64,000 nt of DNA from an uncultured Eubacteriales bacterium (lineage in GTDB: Bacteria; Bacillota; Clostridia; Peptostreptococcales; Anaerovoracaceae). A program made the translations under genes and the position numbers. The notes under the pieces are model-generated. The model saw only the letters and a program-made list of their open reading frames with translations. It made no database searches and was not told the origin of the DNA. This document shows positions 25,268-32,981 of the stretch, one piece after another; position 1 is the first letter of the stretch; each line of letters begins with the position of its first letter. The stretch is taken from NCBI GenBank assembly GCA_902786815.1, contig CADADV010000001.1, forward strand, positions 124,001 to 188,000, given 5' to 3'.

Positions 25268-27701
25268 TGTTTTCCCGAAGCTCGTTTCTCTTGATCTTGC
25301 CGTTGAAGGTGCGCGGGATCTCATCGATGATCTCCACATATTTCGGCAGCTTGTTTGCGTCGAGGACTTTGGCCAGGAAGGTTTGGAATGCTTTTGCATC
25401 ATAGTCAGCGTCCGGCTCCAGCGTGATAAAAAGCTTCGGCGCCTGCCCGGTGATGGCGTCGTCTGCAGGGACGCATGCGCAGTCCCGGATCATCTCGGAT
25501 TTGATGACCTGGCTCTCGATCTCCTCCGGGCTGATCTTGACGCCGCCGAAGTTGATGACGTCATCCTTGCGGCCGAGCATGTAGACGAAGCCGTCTTCGT
25601 CGATGTAGCCGAGATCTTTCGTGTAGATGTACTCTCCGTCTGTCGCCTGGGCTGTCAGCTCCGGATCCTTGAAGTATTCCTTCATGTTGATCGCGCCGCG
25701 GCTGGCGAGGAATCCCGGATTCTCCCTGGAAGACTTGATCGGCCTTCGGTTCTCGTCCACAACGATGAACTCGGCGTTGACGGCAGGACGGCCGATGCAG
25801 CCGGGCGCTTTGCCGGCGCCGGTGTTGAAGTCCATGAGGCAGGAGCATCCTGCTTCCGTGCTCCCATAGAAATTGTACAGCCGCGTCTTCGGCAGAATGC
25901 GCGACAGGTGGGCCTTGTCTTCTTCTGAGAGCGGGGCCGAGCCGAGCTGGATGTAATCCAGCGCGTCTGCATAATCGCCCAGGCGGTCTTTGCTCAGCTT
26001 GAAAAAGATGTTCAGAATGCTCGGTGACAGATCCATGGATGTGACGTGGTATTTGTCCATGAGCGCGAAGACATTCTTCAGCAGCATGATGTTGTCCGCG
26101 AAGACGACGCTGCTGCCGTTTGCCATATTCGCGTAGGTGCGCCGCAGACCATGGGAGTGGGAGGTCGGCATAGGAATGAGTTCCACGTTGTCCGGTTTCA
26201 TCCCGACGCCGGCGCAGACGTTTTCCGCCAGCGCCACATCATTGGCGTGGGTCAGAACGATGCCTTTGCTTTTGCCTGTGGTGCCTGTAGAGAACAGAAT
26301 CTCTGCAGTGTCTTCGGACGAAGGGAACTGGATGAGCTCCAGGTCGTCGATGCCGGCGCGGTAGACGCCGCCGACGATTTGCCCCAGCGCAAAAGCTTCC
26401 GCATCGCGGATATCCATGCGCGGTACGCCGCATTCGCTGAGCTCCGGGATCTCCCGCACGCCGGCATACAGGACCGCTTCGGTTTCCCTCGCGATCTCGA
26501 AGGCGCGTCCTGCAGCCACGTTTTTTTCGAGGGGAACGGAAATCGCACCGAGCAGCTGCACCGCAAAGATCCAGATCATGTAGTCCGCGCTCTGGTCGGA
26601 TTCGATCAGGACGCAGGTCCCTTTCCCGACGCCCTGGTTGCTGAGCTCCATTGCCAGGCCGCAGATCCCGTCCCATGCTTCCCTGTAAGTAATGGACCTG
26701 CGGTCATCCGCCAGACAGAGTTTGTCCGGGTGATCGATCGCTCCTTGAGCCAGATTTTCTACGATCGAGGGGGCAAACGCGCGCCGGGTTTCGGGCTTTG
26801 TCTGGTTCGCTGCCTTGAGCGCCTTGATGAATTCTGCGGCGGCCCGGGACAGGTATTTGTTGCGAGGATAGGACACATACATACTGCGCGTGCAGATTTC
26901 CTCATCCGCGAAGTACAGCTTCGGAAGCTTGTTCAGTCCGCTTGTCCGGATGCTGTTTTCGGTGATCAGCGACACGCCGACGCCCGACATCGTGAGCGCA
27001 AGGGAGGTCATCGTCTGCTCCACCCGCAGCGTCTTCTTCGGGCGGCAGTTGTATTTCGTGAACAGCCGCTCCATCATCTGTCCGATGTTCTGATCCTTGC
27101 GGAGCAGGATAAAAGGCAGGTCTGTGAGCTTGCGGAATTCTTCCTCCGTGATCGTTTCGCCATGGATTTCTTCATTGATATCCCATTCTGCCGGGACAGC
27201 CAGAAAGACTTTTTCCTGGAGCAGTTCCTCGTATACGAACCGGTCCGGCTCATCAGCCACCGGTGTGATGAACAGGTCGAGTCTGCCTTTGAGCGCTTCG
27301 GAAGTGAGGTCAGGAACATTGCCGTCCACGATCTCGATGTCGACACCCGGGAATGCTTTTGCAAAAGCAGCAATGGCTTTCGGGATATATGCGACGTTGA
27401 AGAAGGTTGCACCGCCGATGGTCAGGCTGCCTGTCGCGAGCCCTTCGATGTCCGCAATGCTCTGGTGCAGTTCCTTGTCCAAAGCCGCCTGACGGTCCAG
27501 ATAGCGCAGATAAGCTTTGCCGGCTTCGGTAAGCTCCAGCGGCTGGCGGCTCCTGTCAAACAGCACCGCCCCGACTTCTCCTTCCAGCTTCTTGAGATGG
27601 GAACTGAGCGCCGGCTGGGAAATGCCCAGACTCTCCGCTGCTGCAGAGATGCTGCGCATCTCCGCTATAGCTTTTATGTACTTGAATGATTGCCGTTCCA
27701 T
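25245..27701 (-). CDS. Fusion of a LysR-type transcriptional regulator to an AMP-forming acyl/aryl-CoA-ligase-like enzyme
   Basis: One uninterrupted frame of 818 residues. Residues 4-60 are a LysR winged helix (ISAAAESLGISQPALSSHLK). Residues 91-297 form the LysR effector-binding domain (GSLTIGGATFFNVAYIP to FIKALKAA). After a short linker, residues 305-810 are a complete ANL-superfamily adenylating enzyme with P-loop STGTTGKSKG (471-480), YGSTEAG (612-618), KDLGYIDEDGFVYMLGRKDD (695-714), hinge FGGVKISPEEIE and C-terminal NGKIKR with the adenylation lysine (Lys802). All motifs needed for carboxylate activation look intact. The next methionine after the linker is Met351, inside the ligase domain and without a ribosome binding site, so no separate ligase product is evident. 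AGGAG lies five bases before ATG 27701. Inference: an autoregulating sensor that acts on, or is gated by, an acid or its acyl-AMP/CoA form. The divergent eutH-like gene is the obvious target candidate. Confidence 0.93.
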   Translation of the reverse strand: MERQSFKYIKAIAEMRSISAAAESLGISQPALSSHLKKLEGEVGAVLFDRSRQPLELTEAGKAYLRYLDRQAALDKELHQSIADIEGLATGSLTIGGATFFNVAYIPKAIAAFAKAFPGVDIEIVDGNVPDLTSEALKGRLDLFITPVADEPDRFVYEELLQEKVFLAVPAEWDINEEIHGETITEEEFRKLTDLPFILLRKDQNIGQMMERLFTKYNCRPKKTLRVEQTMTSLALTMSGVGVSLITENSIRTSGLNKLPKLYFADEEICTRSMYVSYPRNKYLSRAAAEFIKALKAANQTKPETRRAFAPSIVENLAQGAIDHPDKLCLADDRRSITYREAWDGICGLAMELSNQGVGKGTCVLIESDQSADYMIWIFAVQLLGAISVPLEKNVAAGRAFEIARETEAVLYAGVREIPELSECGVPRMDIRDAEAFALGQIVGGVYRAGIDDLELIQFPSSEDTAEILFSTGTTGKSKGIVLTHANDVALAENVCAGVGMKPDNVELIPMPTSHSHGLRRTYANMANGSSVVFADNIMLLKNVFALMDKYHVTSMDLSPSILNIFFKLSKDRLGDYADALDYIQLGSAPLSEEDKAHLSRILPKTRLYNFYGSTEAGCSCLMDFNTGAGKAPGCIGRPAVNAEFIVVDENRRPIKSSRENPGFLASRGAINMKEYFKDPELTAQATDGEYIYTKDLGYIDEDGFVYMLGRKDDVINFGGVKISPEEIESQVIKSEMIRDCACVPADDAITGQAPKLFITLEPDADYDAKAFQTFLAKVLDANKLPKYVEIIDEIPRTFNGKIKRNELRENNDTDNAL

Positions 27702-27735
27702 ATTAACTCCTGTTTATGATTTTTTCATTGCCATA

Positions 27736-27764
27736 AGTATACCTTTATGATTGATGCATGTCAA
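27736..27764 (-). promoter_or_regulatory. Promoter of the LysR-ligase fusion operon
   Basis: Read on the minus strand: TTGACA (27764-27759), 17-base spacer, TATACT (27741-27736). It lies 35 bases upstream of the start codon. The -35 abuts the palindromic repeat at 27772, and the sequence TGTCAAAAGA occurs both here (27759-27768) and inside the repeat (27781-27790). Confidence 0.8.
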
Positions 27765-27771
27765 AAGAGGG

Positions 27772-27810
27772 CTGTAAATGTGTCAAAAGAACCGTCCCTT
27801 TTGACACATT
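27772..27810. repeat. REP-like palindromic repeat, copy 2
   Basis: CTGTAAATGTGTCAAAAG, AACCGTCCC, TTTTGACACATT with 12-bp arms. It is the same element as 5216-5253, differing by one extra T in the right arm. It occupies the space between two divergent promoters, so it may double as an operator or be a neutral insertion. Confidence 0.8.
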
Positions 27811-27824
27811 TTTGATTCTTTCTG

Positions 27825-27833
27825 TGTTACAAT
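27825..27833 (+). promoter_or_regulatory. Extended -10 promoter for the eutH-like gene
   Basis: TGT-TACAAT ends nine bases before ATG 27843, and no Shine-Dalgarno is present, so the message would be leaderless or nearly so. A TTGACA lies at 27801 in the repeat, but 21 bases from the -10, too far for normal spacing. Confidence 0.5.
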
Positions 27834-27842
27834 GGGCTCGTC

Positions 27843-28913
27843 ATGAATGCGTTTATTGTTATTATGCTGGTTTTCGCGGCAATTGGATTCATAGATAAGT
27901 TCCTCGGCGGCAAGCTTGGACTGGAGGTCAAGTTTGACGCGGGTCTTTATACAATGGGCATGATGGTCATTCCGATCGTCAGCATCTGCACGGTCGGAAC
28001 GGAGTTCATCCGCAGACACACAGAGCAGGTCATGGCTTTGTCGGACCATCTCTTTTTTGATCCGTCCATGATCATCGGCGCGATCCTGGCACCGGATATG
28101 GGCGGTTATTTCATTTCCCGTGAGATCGCGGCGACGCCGCAGCTTCTGGTGCTCAGCGGCGTTGTGCTGGGGACTCTGCTCGGGCAGGCGATCACGTTCC
28201 AGATGCCTGTGTTTATGGCGTCGATTGACAAGCAGGACTATCCGTTCCTGTTCCGCGGCTTCATCGTCGGCATCATTATGATACCGGCGGGACTGATCGT
28301 TGCGGAACTCATGCTGCGGATGCCGATCGGATTGTTCCTGCGGCAGTTTGTTCCGATCCTTGTGATCTGCGGCGGGCTCGCTGTTTGCCTGCACTTTGTG
28401 CCGGAGGGGACGACCAGGTTCTTTATGGGTTTTGCACGAGTCGTCAACTGGCTGTTCTATATTATGTTCGCAGTGGCCGTGATCGGCATCTTCGTTCCGG
28501 GCCTGGCCTACGCCAGCATGGAGTCCGTGGAGGAGGCGATCATCATCGTATTCAAATCCGCGATCATCATCGCCGGCGCCCTCGTCATGTCTGAACTGAT
28601 CCTGAAGTTCTTCCGCAGAGGGATCAACGGGGTGGCAGAGCGGATCGGGATCAACGGAACAGCAGCCGTGTCGATCCTCATGACCTGCGCCACATCCCTG
28701 GCCGTGATGCCTTTGTACGGCCGCATGGATGATAAAGGCAAGGAAATCGTGGCTGCCTTCAGCCTGAGCGGTTCCTTCGTCATCGGCGGATCCCTCGCCT
28801 TCGTCTCCAACGTCACCGACGGATACACCGTCCTGATCTTCGTCGTGACCAAACTCGTCTGCGGCACCCTCAGCGCGATCGTGGTCCACCGCATGTGGAA
28901 AGGACGCGGGTAG
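27843..28913 (+). CDS. eutH: EutH-family (ethanolamine permease-like) membrane protein
   Basis: A polytopic membrane protein of 356 residues with about ten hydrophobic segments. The N-terminus MNAFIVIMLVFAAIGFIDKF, the DPSMIIGAILAPDMGGYFI segment and the overall spacing match EutH, the permease of ethanolamine utilisation loci. No other eut gene (ammonia-lyase, shell proteins, EutA/EutT) is in the window, so ethanolamine is only the family default. It starts divergently from the LysR-ligase fusion, the classical position of a LysR-regulated target. No ribosome binding site is seen before ATG 27843. Confidence 0.82.
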   Translation: MNAFIVIMLVFAAIGFIDKFLGGKLGLEVKFDAGLYTMGMMVIPIVSICTVGTEFIRRHTEQVMALSDHLFFDPSMIIGAILAPDMGGYFISREIAATPQLLVLSGVVLGTLLGQAITFQMPVFMASIDKQDYPFLFRGFIVGIIMIPAGLIVAELMLRMPIGLFLRQFVPILVICGGLAVCLHFVPEGTTRFFMGFARVVNWLFYIMFAVAVIGIFVPGLAYASMESVEEAIIIVFKSAIIIAGALVMSELILKFFRRGINGVAERIGINGTAAVSILMTCATSLAVMPLYGRMDDKGKEIVAAFSLSGSFVIGGSLAFVSNVTDGYTVLIFVVTKLVCGTLSAIVVHRMWKGRG

Positions 28914-28933
28914 GCTTGAATTGATTGCACCCC

Positions 28934-28962
28934 TTGACTTTTACCTGCTCAGACGATAGAAT
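28934..28962 (+). promoter_or_regulatory. Sigma-A promoter of the ileS T-box transcript
   Basis: TTGACT (28934-28939), 17-base spacer, TAGAAT (28957-28962). Transcription would begin near 28969, just upstream of the T-box stem I. Confidence 0.8.
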
Positions 28963-28968
28963 GTCATG

Positions 28969-29236
28969 GTAATTGAATAAGAGACTGTGACGAGGACAGT
29001 AGCCCCGCGTAAAATCCTTACAGAGATGCGCTGCATTGCCATGTATGACATGAGTGTATGACATGAGTGTATGACATGAGTGTGTGACACGGCATAGAGC
29101 TGAGACAGTGCTGGTGAGGCGGCAAGTGAAAATCACCTCTGAGTTTCGACACAATAGAGAGACGGGATGATGGTCCCGTAACTAGGGTGGTACCGCGGTT
29201 TATGATCGTCCCTAACTTTTTGTCAGGGGCGTTTCT
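28969..29236 (+). ncRNA. T-box leader, isoleucine specific, with a stem I insertion
   Basis: This riboswitch senses uncharged tRNA(Ile) and controls ileS. Diagnostic parts: the T-box sequence AGGGTGGTACCGCG at 29184-29197, a competing terminator (CGTCCCTAAC/GTCAGGGGCG, then T-rich, about 29207-29236), stem I landmarks GAGGACAGTAG and ACAGAGA, and CTGGTGAGG followed by GAAAATCACCTCTGAG, in which ATC at 29132-29134 is the likely Ile specifier. Between ACAGAGA and CTGGTG there are about 80 bases instead of a handful. They form a separate arm (TGCCATGT/ACACGGCA, one mismatch) enclosing three 13-bp repeats. The full gap from 28914 to 29295 is explained by promoter, T-box and ribosome binding site. 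Confidence 0.93.
29044..29082. repeat. Three exact 13-bp tandem repeats inside the T-box
   Basis: TATGACATGAGTG occurs three times in a row without mismatch, followed by a degenerate partial copy (TGTGACAC). The array is in the extra arm of stem I. Exact identity implies a recent expansion. Confidence 0.95.
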
Positions 29237-29295
29237 TATTGAGAGAATGCGCCCAGGCGCGCAGCTAATACATATTTATTGGAGAGAGGAAAAAA

Positions 29296-32200
29296 ATGAT
29301 CAAAAACTTATCAGAAAAACCTATCGCAGAGGTCCAGAAAGAGCAGGCAGAGAAGTGGAATCAGGAGGATCTGCTGGGCAAGTGCGTCAGCACCAGAGAA
29401 GGCCAGCCGAGTTATGTCTTTTATGAGGGTCCGCCGACAGCGAACGGCAAGCCGGGCATCCATCACATGATGGCCAGAACGCTCAAGGATTCCGTGAACC
29501 GTTACTGGACCATGAAGGGATACAAAGTCAACAGAAAGGCCGGATGGGACACCCACGGACTGCCGGTTGAAATCGAAGTCGAGAAGAAGCTGGGCATCGA
29601 AGGCAAGCAGCAGATCGAGGATTACGGCATTGCCGAGTTCAACCAGATGTGCAAGGATTCCGTATTTACATACACGGATCTCTGGACACAGATGAGCGAG
29701 CGCATGGGTTACATGTGCGATCTGGACAATCCGTACATCACGCTGAACAATGATTACATCGAGACTTGCTGGTGGATCATCAATGAGTTTTTCAAGAAGG
29801 GTCTGATCTACGAAGGACATAAGATCCTGCCGTACTGCCCGAGATGCGAGACGGGACTTGCTTCTCACGAAGTCGCACAGGGTTATAAAGACGTCAAGGT
29901 CAATACGCTGACTGTGAAGTTCAAGCGCAAGGACGCTGACAACGAATACTTCCTGGCGTGGACGACAACGGCATGGACACTGGCAGCCAACGTGGCGCTG
30001 ACGGTAGGCCCGGATGTGGACTACGTCAAGTGCCGCATCATCGGCGGAGAAGAAGACGGCAATCTCTTCTGGGTCGGCAAGGATCTGGCGGATAAGGTCC
30101 TGGCTAACGACGAGTATGAAGTCGTCGAAGAATGCAAAGGCAAAGACCTGGAATACATCGAATACGAGCAGCTGATGCCTTTCTGCAAGGCAGACGGCAA
30201 AGCCTTCTTCGTAACATGCATGGATTATGTATCCACTGAAGACGGTACCGGCATCGTTCATACAGCCCCGGCCTTCGGTGAAGACGACTATCAGTGCGGA
30301 CGCAAATACAAACTGCCTGTACTGCAGCCTGTGGATGAAAACGGAAATTACACAGAGACTCCATGGAAGGGACACTTCATCATGGAAGACGGCCTGGATG
30401 TAGAGATCATCAAGTATCTGGGCGAAGGCGGCAAAGTCTATGCGAAACAGAAGATCGAGCACAACTACCCGCACTGCTGGAGATGCGGAACCCCGCTTGT
30501 TTACTACGCGAAGCCGAGCTGGTACATCGAGATGACCAAGCTGCGCGACGAACTGGTTGCCAACAACAACGAAGTCAATTGGTATCCGGATTTCGTAGGC
30601 GAGAAGCGTTTCGGAAACTGGCTGGAAGAAGTCAAGGACTGGGCGATCTCCAGAAACAGATACTGGGGTACACCAATCCCGATCTGGAGATGCGAATGCG
30701 GACATCTGGAATGCGTCGGCAGCCGCGACGAACTGGTAAGCAAAGCCAACGAAGACATTGATAACAACATTGAGCTGCACAGACCGTATGTAGACGACGT
30801 GACTTTCACATGCCCGGTCTGCGGCAAGCCGATGCACAGGATCCCGGAAGTCATGGACTGCTGGTTCGACTCCGGCGCAATGCCGTTCGCACAGTGGCAC
30901 TACCCGTTCGAGAACGCGGATATCTTCGACGAGGAACTGTTCCCGGCGGACTTCATCTGTGAAGGCATCGACCAGACAAGAGGATGGTTCTACTCACTGA
31001 TGGCCATCTCCACATTCGTCAAGGGCACCTCACCGTACAAGAACGTACTGGTCAACGACCTGATTCTGGACAAGGAAGGCAAGAAGATGTCCAAGCACGT
31101 GGGCAACACCGTCGATCCGTTCGAGATGCTGGACAAGTACGGCGCAGACGCCACGAGATGGTATCTGATGTGCACGTCACCGGCTTGGTCACCGACCAAG
31201 TTCGACGAGGACGGCCTGATAGATATCGTAAGCAAATTCTTCGGCACGCTGAAGAATGTATATAACTTCTTCGTACTGTATTCCAACGAGGACGATGTTG
31301 ATTTTGCTTCTCTGGAAGTACCGTATGCGCAGAGACCGGAGCTCGACAGATGGATCCTGTCGAAGTACAACGGAACAGTCAGAAACGTGCGCGCCGCCAT
31401 GGACGAATACGACCACATGAAGGCGACAAGAGCGATCCAGGAGTTCGTAGGCGAAGACCTGAGCAACTGGTACATCCGCCGTGCGCGCCGTCGTTTCTGG
31501 GGTGAGGAACTGACAGACGACAAGAAGGCCGTTTACGCAACGACTTACGAACTGCTCGTCGGCATTTCCAAGCTGATCGCGCCGTTCGCGCCGTTCCTTT
31601 CAGATGAGATGTTCATCAATCTGACAGGCGGCGAGTCCGTGCATCTGGACTACTTCCCGGAAGCGGATGAATCCCTGATCGATCCGGCAGTCGAGGAGAG
31701 AATGGACCTCGTCCGTACGCTGGTAGCACTCGGCCGCGGCACCCGTGAGAAAGAAAAGATCAAGGTCCGCCAGCCGCTCCACTCCGTACTGATCGATGGC
31801 AAATACGAAAGTATCATCAGCGACCTGACACCGCTGATCAAGGAAGAACTGAACATCAAGCAGGTCGTCTTCGAAAACGATCTGGACGAATACATGAACT
31901 TCTCCCTGAAGCCGAACTTCAGGCAGGCAGGACCGGTCCTCGGCAAAAACATCAAGGCCTTTGGCGCGGCGATGGCGAAGGCGGATCCGAAGGAAGTCAT
32001 GGCAGCCCTTGACGCAGACGGCAAACTGATGCTGGAGCTGAACGGAGAGGAAGTTGAGATCACGCCGGATATGGTTGAAGTCCGCATCGACGCCAAGGAA
32101 GGATTCGCGGTAGCCATGGAGAACAACGTGTTCACCATTCTGGATACCACGATCACTCCGGAGCTCGAGCAGGAAGGTCTGGCACGTGAGCTGATTTCGA

Positions 32201-32421
32201 AGGTCCAGCAGATGCGTAAACAGAACGATTACGAGATGATGGACAACATCAAGATCTATCTGGACGCGGACGAGGATGTCTGTGCAGCTGTCGAGGCGTA
32301 CAAAGACTACATCATGAAGGAGACGCTGGCAGTAGAACTCTGCGGACCGGATGCTGCAGGCGAGCTGTCTAAGGTCAACCTGAACGGCCACAAGAGCGGC
32401 CTGGCGCTGGAGCGCGTATAA
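29296..32421 (+). CDS. ileS: Isoleucyl-tRNA synthetase (type 2)
   Basis: A class I synthetase of 1041 residues that charges tRNA(Ile). The HIGH-box equivalent is PGIHHMMAR (residues 53-61) and the KMSKS loop is KKMSKHVGN (from Lys596), the variant typical of the long, eukaryote-like IleS2 group, known in several cases for low sensitivity to mupirocin. Zinc-type cysteine pairs are seen at CRCETG-like positions (CPRCETG) and CPVCGKPMHRI. The editing domain lies between these. GGAGAGAGG precedes ATG 29296. Expression is controlled by the T-box directly upstream, and the hypothetical gene three bases downstream is probably co-transcribed. Confidence 0.97.
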   Translation: MIKNLSEKPIAEVQKEQAEKWNQEDLLGKCVSTREGQPSYVFYEGPPTANGKPGIHHMMARTLKDSVNRYWTMKGYKVNRKAGWDTHGLPVEIEVEKKLGIEGKQQIEDYGIAEFNQMCKDSVFTYTDLWTQMSERMGYMCDLDNPYITLNNDYIETCWWIINEFFKKGLIYEGHKILPYCPRCETGLASHEVAQGYKDVKVNTLTVKFKRKDADNEYFLAWTTTAWTLAANVALTVGPDVDYVKCRIIGGEEDGNLFWVGKDLADKVLANDEYEVVEECKGKDLEYIEYEQLMPFCKADGKAFFVTCMDYVSTEDGTGIVHTAPAFGEDDYQCGRKYKLPVLQPVDENGNYTETPWKGHFIMEDGLDVEIIKYLGEGGKVYAKQKIEHNYPHCWRCGTPLVYYAKPSWYIEMTKLRDELVANNNEVNWYPDFVGEKRFGNWLEEVKDWAISRNRYWGTPIPIWRCECGHLECVGSRDELVSKANEDIDNNIELHRPYVDDVTFTCPVCGKPMHRIPEVMDCWFDSGAMPFAQWHYPFENADIFDEELFPADFICEGIDQTRGWFYSLMAISTFVKGTSPYKNVLVNDLILDKEGKKMSKHVGNTVDPFEMLDKYGADATRWYLMCTSPAWSPTKFDEDGLIDIVSKFFGTLKNVYNFFVLYSNEDDVDFASLEVPYAQRPELDRWILSKYNGTVRNVRAAMDEYDHMKATRAIQEFVGEDLSNWYIRRARRRFWGEELTDDKKAVYATTYELLVGISKLIAPFAPFLSDEMFINLTGGESVHLDYFPEADESLIDPAVEERMDLVRTLVALGRGTREKEKIKVRQPLHSVLIDGKYESIISDLTPLIKEELNIKQVVFENDLDEYMNFSLKPNFRQAGPVLGKNIKAFGAAMAKADPKEVMAALDADGKLMLELNGEEVEITPDMVEVRIDAKEGFAVAMENNVFTILDTTITPELEQEGLARELISKVQQMRKQNDYEMMDNIKIYLDADEDVCAAVEAYKDYIMKETLAVELCGPDAAGELSKVNLNGHKSGLALERV

Positions 32422-32424
32422 ACA

Positions 32425-32973
32425 ATGAGCACGAGTATCGAAAACTTACGAAGACTTGCAGAGCGTGATGTGAAGGACCACACCGCGCTCTTCGATTTGT
32501 ATGTGACAGTCGGCCGGGACATCGATTACCTGTCGATCAAATTCGGCATCGACCCGGACGACCTGATCAACCTGCTGGAGGGATACGGCGAGAAACTGCG
32601 GGTGACAGCAGATGATGTTGCGAAGAACCCGAAACTCGCCGCGGCGATCCTGGAGGACAAGACTACTGCAAAAGCCATCGAAGAGTTTGGTATGGCTCTC
32701 GATTATTCCGGCAAAGGCAGACTGAAGAAGTTGTCCCGCCTGCTGATCGAGGAATATGTGGAGCATTTCTATCCGGGCATCGCATCGGAGCATCCCGAAA
32801 ACGACTGGATCTGCATCGAAGCCTATCTGGATCAGCTGCACCCGGGCTGGAGAGGGCAGCTGGAGGCGGCAGGCGGCGGCGCGTCCGGAAAAGACGACGA
32901 CGGTTCCGCTCCCGGCAAGGTGAAATCCAGCAAGCCGAAACGCAAGGTGCGGAACAACTTCCGGCTGTATTGA
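32425..32973 (+). CDS. Hypothetical protein between ileS and rlmN
   Basis: I do not recognise this 182-residue soluble protein. It is largely helical (residues 1-130), with RDIDYLSIKFGIDPDDLINLLEGYG resembling a small helix-turn-helix-like repeat in part, then a conserved-looking LDQLHPGWRGQLEAA, a Gly/Asp/Ser-rich linker and a strongly basic tail (KSSKPKRKVRNNF). The tail and its position between a tRNA synthetase and an rRNA methyltransferase suggest contact with RNA or the ribosome (inference). Start three bases after ileS; stop nine bases before the rlmN ATG. Confidence 0.7.
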   Translation: MSTSIENLRRLAERDVKDHTALFDLYVTVGRDIDYLSIKFGIDPDDLINLLEGYGEKLRVTADDVAKNPKLAAAILEDKTTAKAIEEFGMALDYSGKGRLKKLSRLLIEEYVEHFYPGIASEHPENDWICIEAYLDQLHPGWRGQLEAAGGGASGKDDDGSAPGKVKSSKPKRKVRNNFRLY

Positions 32974-32981
32974 GAATACAT

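Noticed and set aside
26770..26815. Possibility that the LysR-ligase gene is two genes joined by a sequencing error
   Set aside because: The frame is continuous and both halves are in the same phase with a plausible linker; there is no stop, ribosome binding site or start at the junction. Raw reads would still be the final test.
26046..27689. 547-codon plus-strand frame opposite the LysR-ligase fusion
   Set aside because: The fusion frame shows many family motifs and a ribosome binding site; the opposite frame shows none and is a shadow.
27783..28889. 368-codon minus-strand frame opposite the eutH-like gene
   Set aside because: Its product is His/Asp/Gln-rich in the manner of an antisense of a membrane protein, and it would start inside the permease gene.
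29044..29082. CRISPR-like repeats
   Set aside because: Units are head to tail with no spacers; this and the arrays at 17685 and 19499 are simple tandem repeats.
29311..30900. 529-codon minus-strand frame opposite ileS
   Set aside because: Shadow of ileS; no motifs or ribosome binding site.
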